From: Acanthaster planci
Lineage: Eukaryota > Echinodermata > Asteroidea > Valvatida > Acanthasteridae
Reading direction: 5' to 3'
Assembly (NCBI RefSeq): GCF_001949145.1
Contig: NW_019091621.1
Location: 144,283 to 208,282 of the forward strand
DNA: 64,000 nt
The notes beneath the pieces were generated by a model, which did not search any database, was not told where the DNA came from, and saw nothing but the letters and a program-made list of their open reading frames with translations. This document shows positions 40,279 through 51,216 of this stretch, one piece after another. How positions within the stretch are numbered: position 1 is the first letter of the stretch; each line of letters begins with the position of its first letter. Position numbers and translations under genes: made by a program.

Positions 40279-41462
40279 AGGTCAAAACATCTGCAGAAGG
40301 GGCTGTATGTGAGAAGAATCACGGGCCCTAACAAAATGGGTTGATTTGGGGTCATCATCTAACTTAAAGTACACATGAGGCCAGATTTTGTTTGGATGCG
40401 TCCAGTTTTTTGTCCATGTTTTAATATGTGCAGGTTCATTGTCTGTTGTAGGAGAATTCTGTTAATTAAGAGTTATGGGGAGCTTTGTGTGACCTAAGAG
40501 TTCATATGTAAAAACTTTTAAAAGGGATTCAACTCGACTAGAGGAGTTTGTTCTTGCATTATGTACGCACAGCACCCCAAAGAATATGAAATTGATGTCA
40601 TGAAGCTTTCACTGCGGAAATGAAAACAAAATTTGGTTTCCTGGACAGATATTTGCTCTACTTTGCATCTGCTTTGTGGCCACACGTAAACTGGCCGCAG
40701 TACAAGTTCAAATGCTTCTTTACTTGTTGGTGCTTAGCAAAGAACGCAAAATATTAATTCAAGGGTTTTTGATACAGAACTATTGGAAAGTGGGAACAGT
40801 ATTCGTGTGAAAAAATGTACTTTTAATTTGTGTAAAAAGTAAACCTTTAAATAGTCAGACTCATGTATTTTGTGATAAACTTTATAGCTGAATGTAAACA
40901 CGTGCCAAAACTTCTTTTGTTCGATTTAGGCCTATCTACAGGAATTTGTGGTCTTTTTCTCAGATTATTTCAGGAATGCCCTAAGATGTTATACATGTAC
41001 CGATGTATCTGCAGATTGGTATCATGTTTAGCTGTGCACATGTGCAGTTCCATGTTATGAAAATCAAAATGTGTCCTTTAGTTTTAATCTTTTAACTTTG
41101 TGAAAATGTGAAAGGAAATCAGCTCGAATTATGTAAAGAAAGTTTTTTAATTGCAAGATTGTGAGAACCGTAGTAAACTAACTCCTTATTAGTGATGATG
41201 GCAGAGTTGGCTTAACTCACAACCTTTTTGAAACTGTATTAACCTCCCCAGCTCTCCCCTTTTAGCTTTATTGACATTGAAATTTTGTTTGATTGAACGT
41301 TGATTGCTTTGAAATGGTTGGTACTGTCAGGGAGGTAAATCTACCTGCAATGCTTTGTCATGCACAACAGGTAAATGCATACTTTCGATTTAAAAAAAAA
41401 ATGAACCTTGATCCTCATAATCGTTTGACTGTTGTTGTAACTCTGAGCTTGTTTACTTGTGG

Positions 41463-41468
41463 AATAAA
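41463..41468 (+). terminator. CDT1: Likely CDT1 polyadenylation signal
   Basis: AATAAA about 1.2 kb after the CDT1 stop. The DNA between is AT-rich with no better open frame, as expected for a 3' UTR. Earlier non-canonical signals are possible. Confidence 0.5.
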
Positions 41469-42544
41469 ACTGTTACTGTACGAAGAGAAATGTAGCGTTT
41501 GAACGTCTTCCCTTTCATCTTTCAGGGTGGTGAGTTCTACATTCACAACTGAGTAGTTGTCCTGGCACGAGTCCTAAACTTCTCACTCCTTTACTCTCTG
41601 GTTAAATCCAACAGAGGGCGCACCTACCTGGATTTTGACGAGAGCGCGCATGCGAGTAGGGGTTTTCTAATCGGATTCATCTTCCCCTTACTGTTGAAGT
41701 TCGAGGAGTTGTTAGATAGAAAAGTGCCACATAAAAACAAAAGTGCATGCCAACACAGCCAAAAACTGAAATATAATAATTAATTCCCAATGTTAATACT
41801 GAAGCCCAGTTGTTGGGGGACTTCCCCCTGCAAAAATTAGATGAATAAAAATGGGGGGGGGTAGGAATGAAAGAGGATGAAGTCACCAATTTTCTTGAAA
41901 GTTTCCTTAGAAAGCTACAAAAAAAGGTGGTTTGCCCTTTCCGTGGAAAAGACTCGAGTGACGTACAGACACTATAGCGGGGAACTATTTTGAAGGCGTA
42001 ACCCGAAACAGCATAGCCCCGTAGCAAATGGACACAAAACCGAAGATAGCATTTCTTTGGCCAACACCACAGGTGTTGTGCCGGTTGTTGGTTATACTTT
42101 CAAATGTAGTACCTTGATGCTGGGGCTGCCTTTAGGCTTGAATTTAGCGCCTTGGAGGGGGCAATTAAGACTTGGCCTTGAGGGAATCATGCCTTGCAAT
42201 TTAGGCCGTGGTTTTCATAAGGCCCATTTATTTGTGAACTTTCTTGCTAAATTTGCTTGAAATTTCGCAGTTCTACAAAACAGCAGTGAGCTGCCTGCAA
42301 TGTCTGCAGTAAATATGTTTTGTCGTAGAAAAGAGAAACACCCCGGATTAAATTTGCTCGTCACTTTCGCTTTTACACTAAGCAACACATATAAAATTTG
42401 TTACCATAATAGCCCTGGTACATTTTGCTGCTTCTCCCCAAGCAAGGCTACCAGTAAAAGATTTTTCTATATCCATGTTTTTGTAGGGCCAGGGAAATGT
42501 ATGCTCTTATGTACTTGTTTTGGGTAACGATGTCATGTTTCCAG

Positions 42545-42662
42545 AGTTGCTGACTCGAGTCATGTGACTTGGAGTCGAGTCGCGATTTTTGTGACTTGTG
42601 ACTTTACCTGTAAATACCAGCTTTGACTTGTGACTTGACTTGGACTTGCAACAAATGACTTG
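42545..42662. repeat. GACTTG/TGACTTG simple repeat
   Basis: Irregular repeats of GACTTGTGACTTG and GAGTCGAGTC over about 118 bp. Confidence 0.7.
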
Positions 42663-42679
42663 CTGCCACCTCTGCATGT

Positions 42680-43395
42680 TTCATATCGCGTTTTACGTTA
42701 TATGTCCACTGATGCTACAACCAACAAAGACCTGGACAACCGCTTCTCCAAAGCCAACCGTCGAGACCTTGGGCGCCCAGCTAAGACAGGGTGGTTAAGA
42801 TCCACCTTCGGCACCTCTTCACCAAGCTTAAGGTCAAGGGTGTAGGCCGGGGGGGGTTGTGGACGCACCCCCCGGCAGAAGGGAGTCCCCCCTGATGTGT
42901 TTATTTTTATTTTTACAACTCAACAGCTGTACGTTATTTTATTAAAGTGAAAGTACGTGGCTTTTTGATACACGATGACCGAAAAGTAAAATAGCAAATA
43001 TATGAATCTGGGGAAATCTGCTTTTCACGTGCGGAAGTTGGAGTTCCGCTTTCTTGAAAATCGCACCCCCCGGCCAAAACAGCCATCGCCCCCTGCAGAT
43101 GTACAGAGCAGTCCCCACCCTAAACTACAGAGCAGAGACATGGGTCCTGCACTGGAAACAGGTGCAGCTGCTCGAGCGATTCCACCATACTGCCTGCGCA
43201 CGGTCCTCAGCATTAGATGACCGGATTGTATTTCAAATGGGAGGTGTCAGCACATCTGCCGAGGATCGGAGCCATGGTACTGAAGCACCAGCAGTGATCG
43301 GCAGGCCATGTCGAAAGGATGAAGAACGTCTAAAGCAAAATCGAGGGGGCCCCAAAAGCGCTTCGAGGAACAGCTCAAAAACCAGCTTTCAATAG
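42680..43395 (+). pseudogene. Non-LTR retrotransposon (LINE) reverse-transcriptase relic, interrupted
   Basis: 42695-42846 gives STDATTNKDLDNRFSKANR and, in shifted frames, STFG and KLKV-like pieces; 43090-43395 gives the YRAETWVLHWKQVQLLERFH block typical of the end of LINE reverse transcriptases, then a GHV-like stretch. The two parts are separated by about 240 bp of foreign sequence. Frame shifts show it is dead. Confidence 0.65.
42847..43085. mobile_element. Insertion nested in the LINE relic
   Basis: Begins GGCCGGGGGGGGTTGTGGAC and ends CGCACCCCCCGGCC, giving short G/C-rich inverted ends. It interrupts the LINE between the KLKV and YRA segments. No coding capacity; probably a non-autonomous DNA element. 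Confidence 0.5.
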
Positions 43396-44054
43396 CTAAC
43401 ATCCAACCTGCTGCAGATACTGTCAGCGCCACCCTGTGCATCTTCTACCGAAAAAAATTGAAAGCACTCAAACTTATGAAGAGCAGTGTTGATGTTAATA
43501 ATGAATTGTGAAAAAAAATCTGTATGACCCCGATAACATTTAGGATACGAATTGCTAGTATTATCAAATGACTGTTCGTTTGTGTTTAAAAAAAAGAGCT
43601 TTCAACTTGCATTTCCAAAACTTGTTAATCAGAGGCAAATGATCTCTTATGTTTTCATTTAATCTAGCAACTCTTCACCTTATTGAAAAATCATTTTAAA
43701 AAATGACATGCTCAAAAACTGTTTTTCTATAGAACACGTATGTAATGTCGAAGTTTTGTTTAAAGGCAAAATTATACTAACTAAACTCTAAATTACACGT
43801 ACTACAAACACACCCATACACGCACTAAAAACTAAACATTAGGTAAAATTATTCACATTGCACAAAAAAATTATACGTAATAAATCACGCATAAGTATAT
43901 TATGAAAAAAATAGGATAGGGCTTGTACCGGTATTGATAATGTAAGACGAATGTATGTCAAAAAAAATTAAGGCTGCAGATGGTCCACCGGTCCAGAGTG
44001 TAATTCGAACTTTTACCACCAGTTCAGGCTTTTTTGGACAACCGCCTACTGTTT

Positions 44055-44725
44055 AACCATTAGGTGCCTGTTGACTGCCAGCTACTTGTTGATCACCAGC
44101 TATCTTTTAAGCATAATTTACCTTTTGAACACTGGCTTTTTTCAGCAACAGGTACCTGTTNNNNNNNNNNNNNNNNNNNNNNNNNNNNNNNNNNNNNNNN
44201 NNNNNNNNNNNNNNNNNNNNNNNNNNNNNNNNNNNNNNNNNNNNNNNNNNNNNNNNNNNNNNNNNNNNNNNNNNNNNNNNNNNNNNNNNNNNNNNNNNNN
44301 NNNNNNNNNNNNNNNNNNNNNNNNNNNNNNNNNNNNNNNNNNNNNNNNNNNNNNNNNNNNNNNNNNNNNNNNNNNNNNNNNNNNNNNNNNNNNNNNNNNN
44401 NNNNNNNNNNNNNNNNNNNNNNNNNNNNNNNNNNNNNNNNNNNNNNNNNNNNNNNNNNNNNNNNNNNNNNNNNNNNNNNNNNNNNNNNNNNNNNNNNNNN
44501 NNNNNNNNNNNNNNNNNNNNNNNNNNNNNNNNNNNNNNNNNNNNNNNNNNNNNNNNNNNNNNNNNNNNNNNNNNNNNNNNNNNNNNNNNNNNNNNNNNNN
44601 NNNNNACAATCAGCTATTTGTTGATTACCAGCTACTCTTTAGCTGCAAGCTACTTTTAAATCGCCAGCTAGTTCTTCTACACCACTTGTACATTTAAACC
44701 ACCAGCTATTTTAAACCCACCTTCT
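44055..44725. repeat. Degenerate CCAGCTA minisatellite spanning the assembly gap
   Basis: Both sides of the gap carry units of about 19-22 bp built on ACCAGCTACTTGTTGATC and variants (CCAGCTATCTTTTAAGC, CCAGCTACTCTTTAGC). The repeat very likely continues through the N block and caused the break in assembly. Confidence 0.7.
44161..44605. other. Assembly gap (445 N)
   Basis: Run of N. Apparent open frames across it are meaningless. Real length is unknown because it lies inside a tandem array. Confidence 0.98.
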
Positions 44726-45428
44726 ACATTTTTACCAAAGCCGAAACAGATTTGAGGATAGATTTGAGGAGCTTGAGGATACATACATGTATATGTACAA
44801 AGTGTATCACACTTTATTCCTATTTTGAATTTCCCATTTCCTACGTCTTATAGGCAACAGGTTTTACAAGGTAGAAGCCGCAGGGCAGTTTTGACTTCTG
44901 GGATGTTTTGACAGATTTACAGAAGCCCTATACAGCCTCAAAAGAGAATGTTTCAACATTTCTGACAAGTTTATCCTCATGGTTTTCATTCCCTAGAAAG
45001 TTGATGAATTATTAATGTTTCTACCATGTTTACAAGAATATAAGATTGCTACTATTCTATCATTTCTATGCATTTTAAGTCAGATTACCACAGAATCCAA
45101 ACACATGTGTTCTACCATAGTGTAATGTGAGCAGATAAACTCCCACTGCGCACTTCTAACCAAACTCGGATTTCTTATTGCAATTCCTCGATTCTTTTGA
45201 CTTGCATATACCCACTCGTGTAAATATAATAAAATGCCAGTAATTCTATAAGTACACACACCAGCACACTCATATACAAGGCCCCCCTAAGTAACAATTA
45301 ATACTTTCACTAATTCTATACTTATTCGTGTTATGTATGCTTCTGTGGAAAATTTTTGATGAGTTATTCTATTGACTTAAACAGGAGTCTTGTGGGAAAG
45401 TTTCGATCTCAGCCACAATGTTCCAGTT

Positions 45429-46397
45429 TTACAAGACAATGAGTATAACAAGATATATGAGAAGGAAAGCCAAACCCAACCACAGTAGTATAATTGCGGC
45501 CCCCGACCTATCCTCTCGGACAGCTGGGAGGCGCGTCTTCAGTGGTGCATCGACTCTCTCCCACATGGTGTTGATAGCATCCTTTGCTCCATTCCACTTC
45601 CCAGGTCCCATCAGGCGGTACTGGTAGGGTAAACAAGGACCAAAGAAGCAGCGGAGTGCCAGGGCTGGATCCGACCAGAACAACTTCCATAAATCCGGCT
45701 TGACTCCTATCTCAACAGCGATGCTGTCCATGTACTTGATCCAGTCCACTTGTATGGTGTGACGTTGAGATTTGATGTAACGCTTGCTCATGTCATCTTT
45801 GGCCTTCTTGACGGAGGCTTCCATCTCTGGGCGGGGCGGCAGACGCGCTTGGCCGTTGAAGATGCGTGCAGCCCAACGACACTGGAGCTCAGAGGCAGGA
45901 TGGATAGCTCCAATAGGCTGAACCAAGCCAATGGTACATATCGTTGGGTGTTTGAGGTCAGTGGGAAAGACATACTTGTACAATGACACGTCATTCTTGA
46001 CCACTTGGAACGAAGGGCAGTCCACGAAGGGAAAGCTGAATGTGTATCCCGTGGCAAGAATCACACAGTCGATGTCATCCTCAAATGTCCCATCCACGAA
46101 CTCGACCCCAGTTTTGGTGAAGCGGGCTACATTGGGCTTGAGAGTAACAGTGCCACTCAGGATTCGATTTGGAAGGTCGTCACTGACAAGGGGATGGGCC
46201 TGGAATGGGTTGTGCTTAGGCCGCATTCCATACTTGGAATGGTCAAAATTAATTTGCATCTGCCGCTTTGTGATTGCGTTTTTCAAAGTGAGAGGAAGGG
46301 CGTCAATGCATCGCCTCGTGAACACAATATCAAATGGATTGCCTAGAAGATTCACACGATTGAAAATCCAAGCTCCAGTCCTTGTACTAAGAAAAAC
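45429..46397 (-). CDS. FMO-A coding exon 2 (substrate region, LATGY, tail anchor)
   Basis: Acceptor AATTGCAG. Encodes 322 residues beginning VFLSTRTGAW, then the stop. Contains DDLPNRILSG, LATGY, QPIGAIHPASELQ, SQRHTIQVDW, GPGKWNGA and the terminal membrane anchor. Confidence 0.95.
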   Translation of the reverse strand, partial: VFLSTRTGAWIFNRVNLLGNPFDIVFTRRCIDALPLTLKNAITKRQMQINFDHSKYGMRPKHNPFQAHPLVSDDLPNRILSGTVTLKPNVARFTKTGVEFVDGTFEDDIDCVILATGYTFSFPFVDCPSFQVVKNDVSLYKYVFPTDLKHPTICTIGLVQPIGAIHPASELQCRWAARIFNGQARLPPRPEMEASVKKAKDDMSKRYIKSQRHTIQVDWIKYMDSIAVEIGVKPDLWKLFWSDPALALRCFFGPCLPYQYRLMGPGKWNGAKDAINTMWERVDAPLKTRLPAVREDRSGAAIILLWLGLAFLLIYLVILIVL

Positions 46398-47974
46398 CTG
46401 CAATTCAAAAACACAGTGGTATATTGGATACTATCAAGAGAGACATGAAACTTTCAGAAGAAACCGCATATATACCCATCTAAAAAATGAAAAGTAGTTA
46501 TTTTGGCACTTCCTCTACTCCTAGACCTGTGAACGAGCAGAAATTGCCTTTTCTCAGATGCAGAGTGGAAAGCAAGCTGAACAAAGCTATAACATGCTTC
46601 TCCCTCGAATCCCAGGTTTTGATGCGAGAGTAAAAGGGAAGGGAATTTCAGTTGGCGGAACACAAATCAAAAACTTTTATAACTTCAGGTGCAGCCCAAA
46701 AAATTCCCATAAACTCCCGTTTATGGGAGTCAGTGAAACCTGGCACGTACTGTGTTCCATGGTCATTACGTAATCACATAAATCATGATTACATGCACAT
46801 ACCTAATGTAAACGTACGCATTCTTTATAAAGCTGAAGGTAGACGCACAACGGTTTGATACCACTCAATGATTTGCCTGCAGACTGTACCGATGCATAAA
46901 TACGTAGGGATATGTTGCTTACTGCATGTGCCATGACTGCTTCATGTACCAGAAGAATATTTTTGAAGCTTGCGTTGGAGGCAATGAAATATTCTCATGG
47001 CATTTTCACATGCAACTTTAATGAAGAAGTGGTGCTTTCCTTTCCGACAGGCTGTTTTGGATCTCCGGTCATCTAGCGAACTCAATGGTACTCCTAATAC
47101 AGACCAGACGACCGAAAACCTTTAGCTATGACTCGAGCAACATGCATGTATAAAGCTGTTCTTTATTCAAACATGTCGATCTGATAAAATTTTGTTTACC
47201 ATCTTCAAAATAGTTCGTCTGAGATCTAAAACGCCTAAAAAGTACTATCGTTTGTTCATTAGGTAAGCATACATGGGCAGTACTGGTACTTAAATCAAGA
47301 AGTACAAAAGAAACCTTATAAAGGACATTAGGAAATACACGAAAACGTACCTTGGACGAGATACGACTTAGTTCAACTGCTGCATCCCCTCCGGAGTTAC
47401 CGATACCGATGACGACAACTCGCTTGTCGATCAAATGGTAGGGCGTTTTGTATTCGTGAGTGTGGGTTACTGTTCCTTGGAAGTCCTTGAGACCTGGAAA
47501 GTCAGGGATGTGAGGGGTTGTGTGATGACCGGTGCAGATCATCACAGCATCGAAGAGATCGGTGGTGCACTCGCTGCTGTCGCGATTCTTCGTGGTGACT
47601 TGCCACCGCCCCGTCGTGTCATAATCGGCAGCCTGAGCGACTTTCTGGACTTCGGTGCGAAACTGGATGTGCCGTTTCAGATCGAAGTGGTCCACGTAGC
47701 TCAGGAAGTACTTCTCGATGTAGGAGTGATGCATGTAATTTGGATATTCCTTTGGGATAGGGTAGTCGCTGTAGCACGTCATCTCTTTGCTGGTGTTGAT
47801 GATAGTGGACTTAAACACGCAGCCCTGGCCATCTCGGTCCTCCCTGTAAGCCCAGAGCCCACCGATTCGGTCTGATCTCTCAAAGCAAGTGACCTGGAGG
47901 CCCTCATCCAGGCAGCATTTGATGGCTGCTATTCCACTGATACCAGCACCGATGACAGCTACCCTCTTGCTCAT
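45429..47974 (-). CDS. Flavin-containing monooxygenase A (FMO5-like), two coding exons
   Basis: NADPH- and O2-dependent FAD enzyme that oxygenates soft nucleophiles (N, S) or acts as a Baeyer-Villiger enzyme; the C-terminus anchors it in the ER membrane. Exons 47974-47351 and 46397-45429 join in phase 0 into 530 residues, the usual family length. Motifs: FAD site GAGISG (9-14), GGLW (38-41), conserved NTSKEM (60-65), FMO signature F165QGTVTHTHEY175, NADPH site GIGNSGGD (190-197), LATGY (322-326) and a hydrophobic tail anchor at about 507-530. Vertebrate FMO genes have many more introns. It lies head-to-head with gene B at 57096. A 5' UTR exon with donor at 48302 is proposed. No frame break is seen, so it is probably functional. 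Confidence 0.95.
47351..47974 (-). CDS. FMO-A coding exon 1 (FAD and NADPH sites)
   Basis: Encodes 208 residues from ATG 47974 to the donor CCAAG|GTACGT. The acceptor TTATTATAG lies 20 bases before the ATG, so the exon begins in 5' UTR. Confidence 0.94.
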
Positions 47975-48301
47975 TCTGATTTCTTGGACTTCTATAATAA
48001 TGTAAAGAGATCACGTCCAAAGTTAGTGTTTCAATCATTGGGGTTTAATACTGACGCATCATACGCATGTACAGGTCCCAGTATGTATTTTTGATGAAGC
48101 GTAAGAAACTTCACCCCGTAATTAAAATCTCAGCCAACAGCATTCATATTAACTAGATATATGCGTTTTAATTTAAACACAACAGAAACAATTCAGTACA
48201 AAGCCATGAATCAATCTGAAACCAGAGCGGGGCTTGTAATAGCAATTACAAGAAACTGTAGAATGATAGATCCAACCGTGCATGAACATTGTAAAGCTTA
48301 C

Positions 48302-48453
48302 CTTAATTACCAAGCCTGGCAAGTGAATAAAGTTGCCTGTCTTGAGTTGGTGTGAAGATGGTTTGATATAATATACAAGAATTTACTGCACAAGTGCATA
48401 TTTACAAAATGTGCAGTTTGCACTGCATAAGCTCCATGACGGTCAAAGTCTAA
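48302..48453 (-). promoter_or_regulatory. FMO-A 5' flank and non-coding first exon
   Basis: On the minus strand this reads TTAGACTTTGACC and then, about 150 bases later, CAGGCTTGGTAATTAAG|GTAAGC. This corresponds to the 5' exon and donor of FMO-B (CAGGCTTGCAGAG|GTAAGC). The UTR intron would run from 48301 to 47995. Confidence 0.55.
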
Positions 48454-48761
48454 ACACTTAAGGTGCTTGACGCTTACATGTACGTAATTTAAAACTTGAA
48501 CAGGCTGTCTCACTAATATTTTACGATACCTGTGAAACAATCGCTTCCTGTTCCCACGTAGAACATGCACTTGCACATTGTAATGGAAAACATGTACTCT
48601 AGCTAACTTCTGCTTAAACATAAGCCGAAGGCAAAAGATTCAATATATCTCAGGAAATGCATCCATGGTATTGTCACAGAGTGCAAATTTTGTATGTACA
48701 TGTACAACTGATCTTGCACTACCACAGTAGGCCTCCCAAAAATTAATTAATAAATAAAAAT

Positions 48762-48836
48762 TCCGTGCTCGACTGGTAAAGACGTATGTACTATAGTAAG
48801 AAGAAAGTCATGGGTTCGAATCCTACATACTTGAGA
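48762..48836 (+). repeat. tRNA-like fragment
   Basis: Carries a box B-like GGGTTCGAATCCTAC and upstream GCTCGACTGGTAAAGAC. It resembles the tRNA-like part of the foldback element at 58.4 kb (GGTCGAGTGGTTTAGAC ... GTGGGTTCGAGTCCTAC). No good acceptor stem, so it is a SINE or tRNA relic and not a tRNA gene. Confidence 0.5.
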
Positions 48837-49585
48837 TACATAATGGCACCTTTAACGTTATAGCAATACAAGTTCAAGGTTGTTGCCACATTCGGAACTG
48901 AATATCTCAAGATTTGTGTACATTCTGCAGAAAAGTTAAGTGTTTGGATTCCTGTCTATGGGCTAATTGTTACGAGTTCACTCCTTTCAACAGTTCTCTT
49001 TGGACTGTGGAATCTTCGTGTTGACAGACCCGACCTCTCCCCATCCCTCTTCTCATCTAGGCCCCGACAAACCAACTCAATCAAACACAAGCCGGTGTTA
49101 TGTTTGCACGTGATATAACTACTTTATTCTTGCTATAGTAACAGTCAATCATGCTCTTCGTGAAGTGACTCGTTATCGAGCGCTATGGTAACAGTCACCA
49201 ATAGGGTGTCCGTAAGTTTATAGATGCTGTATGTATAGTCTGAGTGTCCGACCTATTAAGTTATTAATTACATGGTTATTATCGGTCTCCTATGAAGACA
49301 CAAAAACCCACAAAGTTAAGTTCATGATTTTTTCTACAGCTATTTTCTTCATTGGACAAAAACATTGTATTTATGTGGGGTACACCAGACCCCCTGGGCC
49401 CATAGGGCACACCGCACCTACCAAAGTTGAACACACGCACACCAGACCATGAACTACGGCACGCAAGATCTCGTAGATTGGTTTGATATTTTATCATTAT
49501 TAAAGTGCACACCCAACCCTGGAAATCTAAATTGGCAAAACCAGACCACAGACTCTACCAAAAATGAAAATTTCATTTTAACAGC

Positions 49586-49761
49586 AATACGGGCGATTCA
49601 CAATAGTGCGCCTCCAAGAGTTTGCAACGCGTTGGTCAATCACAACGCGCAAGATTGGTCGACCCTTTCCAAACGCACTTTGGGTCGACAAATTTCGCGC
49701 ATTGTGATTGGCTAACGCGTTCGAACCTCTTGGAGGCGCACTATTGTGAAACGCCCGTATT
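49586..49761. mobile_element. 176-bp palindromic MITE-like element
   Basis: Inverted ends AATACGGGCG / CGCCCGTATT, and arms of about 80 bp: CACAATAGTGCGCCTCCAAG mirrored by CTTGGAGGCGCACTATTGTG, with AACGCGTT and GGGTCGAC also mirrored. The centre is about 15 bp. No coding capacity. Confidence 0.75.
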
Positions 49762-50286
49762 AAGGAAGCTGTAATGAACTGTTAAATATCAAGGCACAAA
49801 GAGTTCCCCCGCTTAATGCTAAACCTTACGGGAAGACAGGCCCAGCCTGGTGAACCTCCAGGGCGCCATTGTAGTTCCTGTCTACAAAGTGAAATATCTA
49901 TCTAATCTGTTTCCTTGTACTCATAAGGTAACTTAAATAACTTTACTGGCCATTAAGATCTAATGTATGGAGCAAAAACTTTGTTTAAAAAAAAAGTCAC
50001 TCGCGCCACACGCTGCCCTGGGGAAAGATGGGCATGTGTTGATTAGATAAAGTGTTGAAAGGATCAGCATGTTAGAACTAAATAGTTCTGGTCGACACTC
50101 TGCACAAAGTTAGACAAAAGCGCAGATTGCCTTCTAGGGACAGATGTACACCATCAGTGGAAAAGATGTGTGGCTGTATAATGGATTTGAGGTGATGAAA
50201 AGCATGACCTCTGACTGACTTAAGCGAGATCTAGCCCATTTGTTTATGAACGTATTTTCTTATCCATGGAAGCCTGAATTAAAGCC

Positions 50287-50620
50287 ATTTCCACCGATAA
50301 ATTCATAATTATGCACGCATGCGCACAAATGGCCTTGGCGGTAGGAAGTGTGAGCGGGCCATTTAAAATATACAGGGGTGCGATTTTGATGATCATTTTC
50401 TCTCAGGTTTTCTGCCTTTGTTCAGTTTTTTCTTCAGAAAATCCATAATGTTGTTTTGCTATTAGTTTTTAATATAAGCCGGATTTTTAGTGCGCTGTAA
50501 AAGGACTTAATAATCGTGATTTTTCCTGTGCACACGAGACCGCCGTTTCTCAGTACAGCCCCCTTCCATCATAAGTACATCCTTAGTGTTCTTGGAGCCA
50601 ACCGTGTGCACAAATGATTC
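50287..50620. mobile_element. Partial copy of the element at 10140-10891
   Basis: Shares ATAAATTCATAATTATGCAC, CCTTGGCGG, TGATCATTTTCTCTCAGG, TAATCGTGATTTTTCCTGTG and TTCTTGGAGCCAA in the same order as the left two thirds of the 10.1 kb element. The right inverted repeat is missing; different sequence follows from about 50625. Confidence 0.65.
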
Positions 50621-50648
50621 CATCGTGCAGTGGGTGCATTTTGATGAT

Positions 50649-50924
50649 TTATCCCACTGATCCACACAGGTCGTAGTTGCGTTTCTGTTCCTGCCAAGCA
50701 AGGAGAGAAATAAGTCTAGTCCCACAAGCAATAAGAGCAACAGTCATGAGGAACAAGGCACCACCATACCACTGAAGTCCGCGTGCAGTCTCTGTACACA
50801 ACGAAAACTCAGGAACGTACGGGCCATCCGCAGCCGGTGCAAGAATCCAAGAATGACGGATGTACTGATCCATTTTTAAGAACAGAGAAGCAACGTTTAG
50901 CAAAAGAAAATAAAAGCTCATCAA
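50649..50924 (-). CDS. Unassigned open frame with a membrane segment
   Basis: 91 codons from ATG 50924, or 73 from the next ATG, MDQYIRHSWILAPAADG, which has a favourable AAAATGG context. It contains one clear hydrophobic helix (GGALFLMTVALIACG) after GLQWY and ends near the 50.3 kb repeat. It could be a first exon (a GTGGGA donor near the end), a short protein, or part of a mobile element. I do not recognise the family. Confidence 0.25.
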   Translation of the reverse strand: MMSFYFLLLNVASLFLKMDQYIRHSWILAPAADGPYVPEFSLCTETARGLQWYGGALFLMTVALIACGTRLISLLAWQEQKRNYDLCGSVG

Positions 50925-50925
50925 G

Positions 50926-51216
50926 AGGGGGAGCAGGTTAGCGGGTTAGCGTAGCGGTTCTTTCCTCACTTTGTACCAATGAGGCCCGGGTTCGAGTCCC
51001 GGCTTGGCCTAGCTTTAAGTGCATTTGGTTTCCAGTCCATACTCGCTCTCGCAGGTTTTCTCCGAGTACTCCGGTTTCCTCCTGCCCCTAAAACTGGACT
51101 CTCTTCCGAACTCCGTAATGTGGTGCTGATTAATAAAGTGTATGAATAAACGTACAGTTATTGGCGCAAATAGCCTGAGTTGCTGAAAGGGCCGTTCAAA
51201 CAAAACAACAACAACA
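50926..51216 (+). mobile_element. tRNA-derived SINE
   Basis: The head has box A-like TTAGCGTAGCGGT (50946-50958) and box B GGGTTCGAGTCCC (50988-51000). The body contains TTTTCTCCGAGTACTCCGGT, a domain seen in many invertebrate SINEs, and it ends in an AAC-rich tail at about 51197-51215. About 290 bp, apparently full length. Confidence 0.75.

Larger units (their letters stand above)
41520..45428. other. Intergenic region between CDT1 and FMO-A
   Basis: No functional gene seen. Contains a GACTTG simple repeat, a LINE relic, a minisatellite with the assembly gap, and AT-rich DNA. The FMO-A 3' UTR must occupy the right end; a minus-strand AATAAA lies at 44813-44818. Confidence 0.6.

Noticed and set aside
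44064-44697. Long open frames across the N run
   Set aside because: They consist mostly of unknown bases.
47435-47875. 146-aa frame antisense to FMO-A exon 1 (and its twin at 57195-57635)
   Set aside because: Present in both genes only because the exons are nearly identical; low-probability codons and no known homologue.
48762-48836. Functional tRNA gene
   Set aside because: Box B is good but the acceptor and anticodon stems do not pair well; it resembles a diverged copy of the 58.4 kb tRNA-like element.
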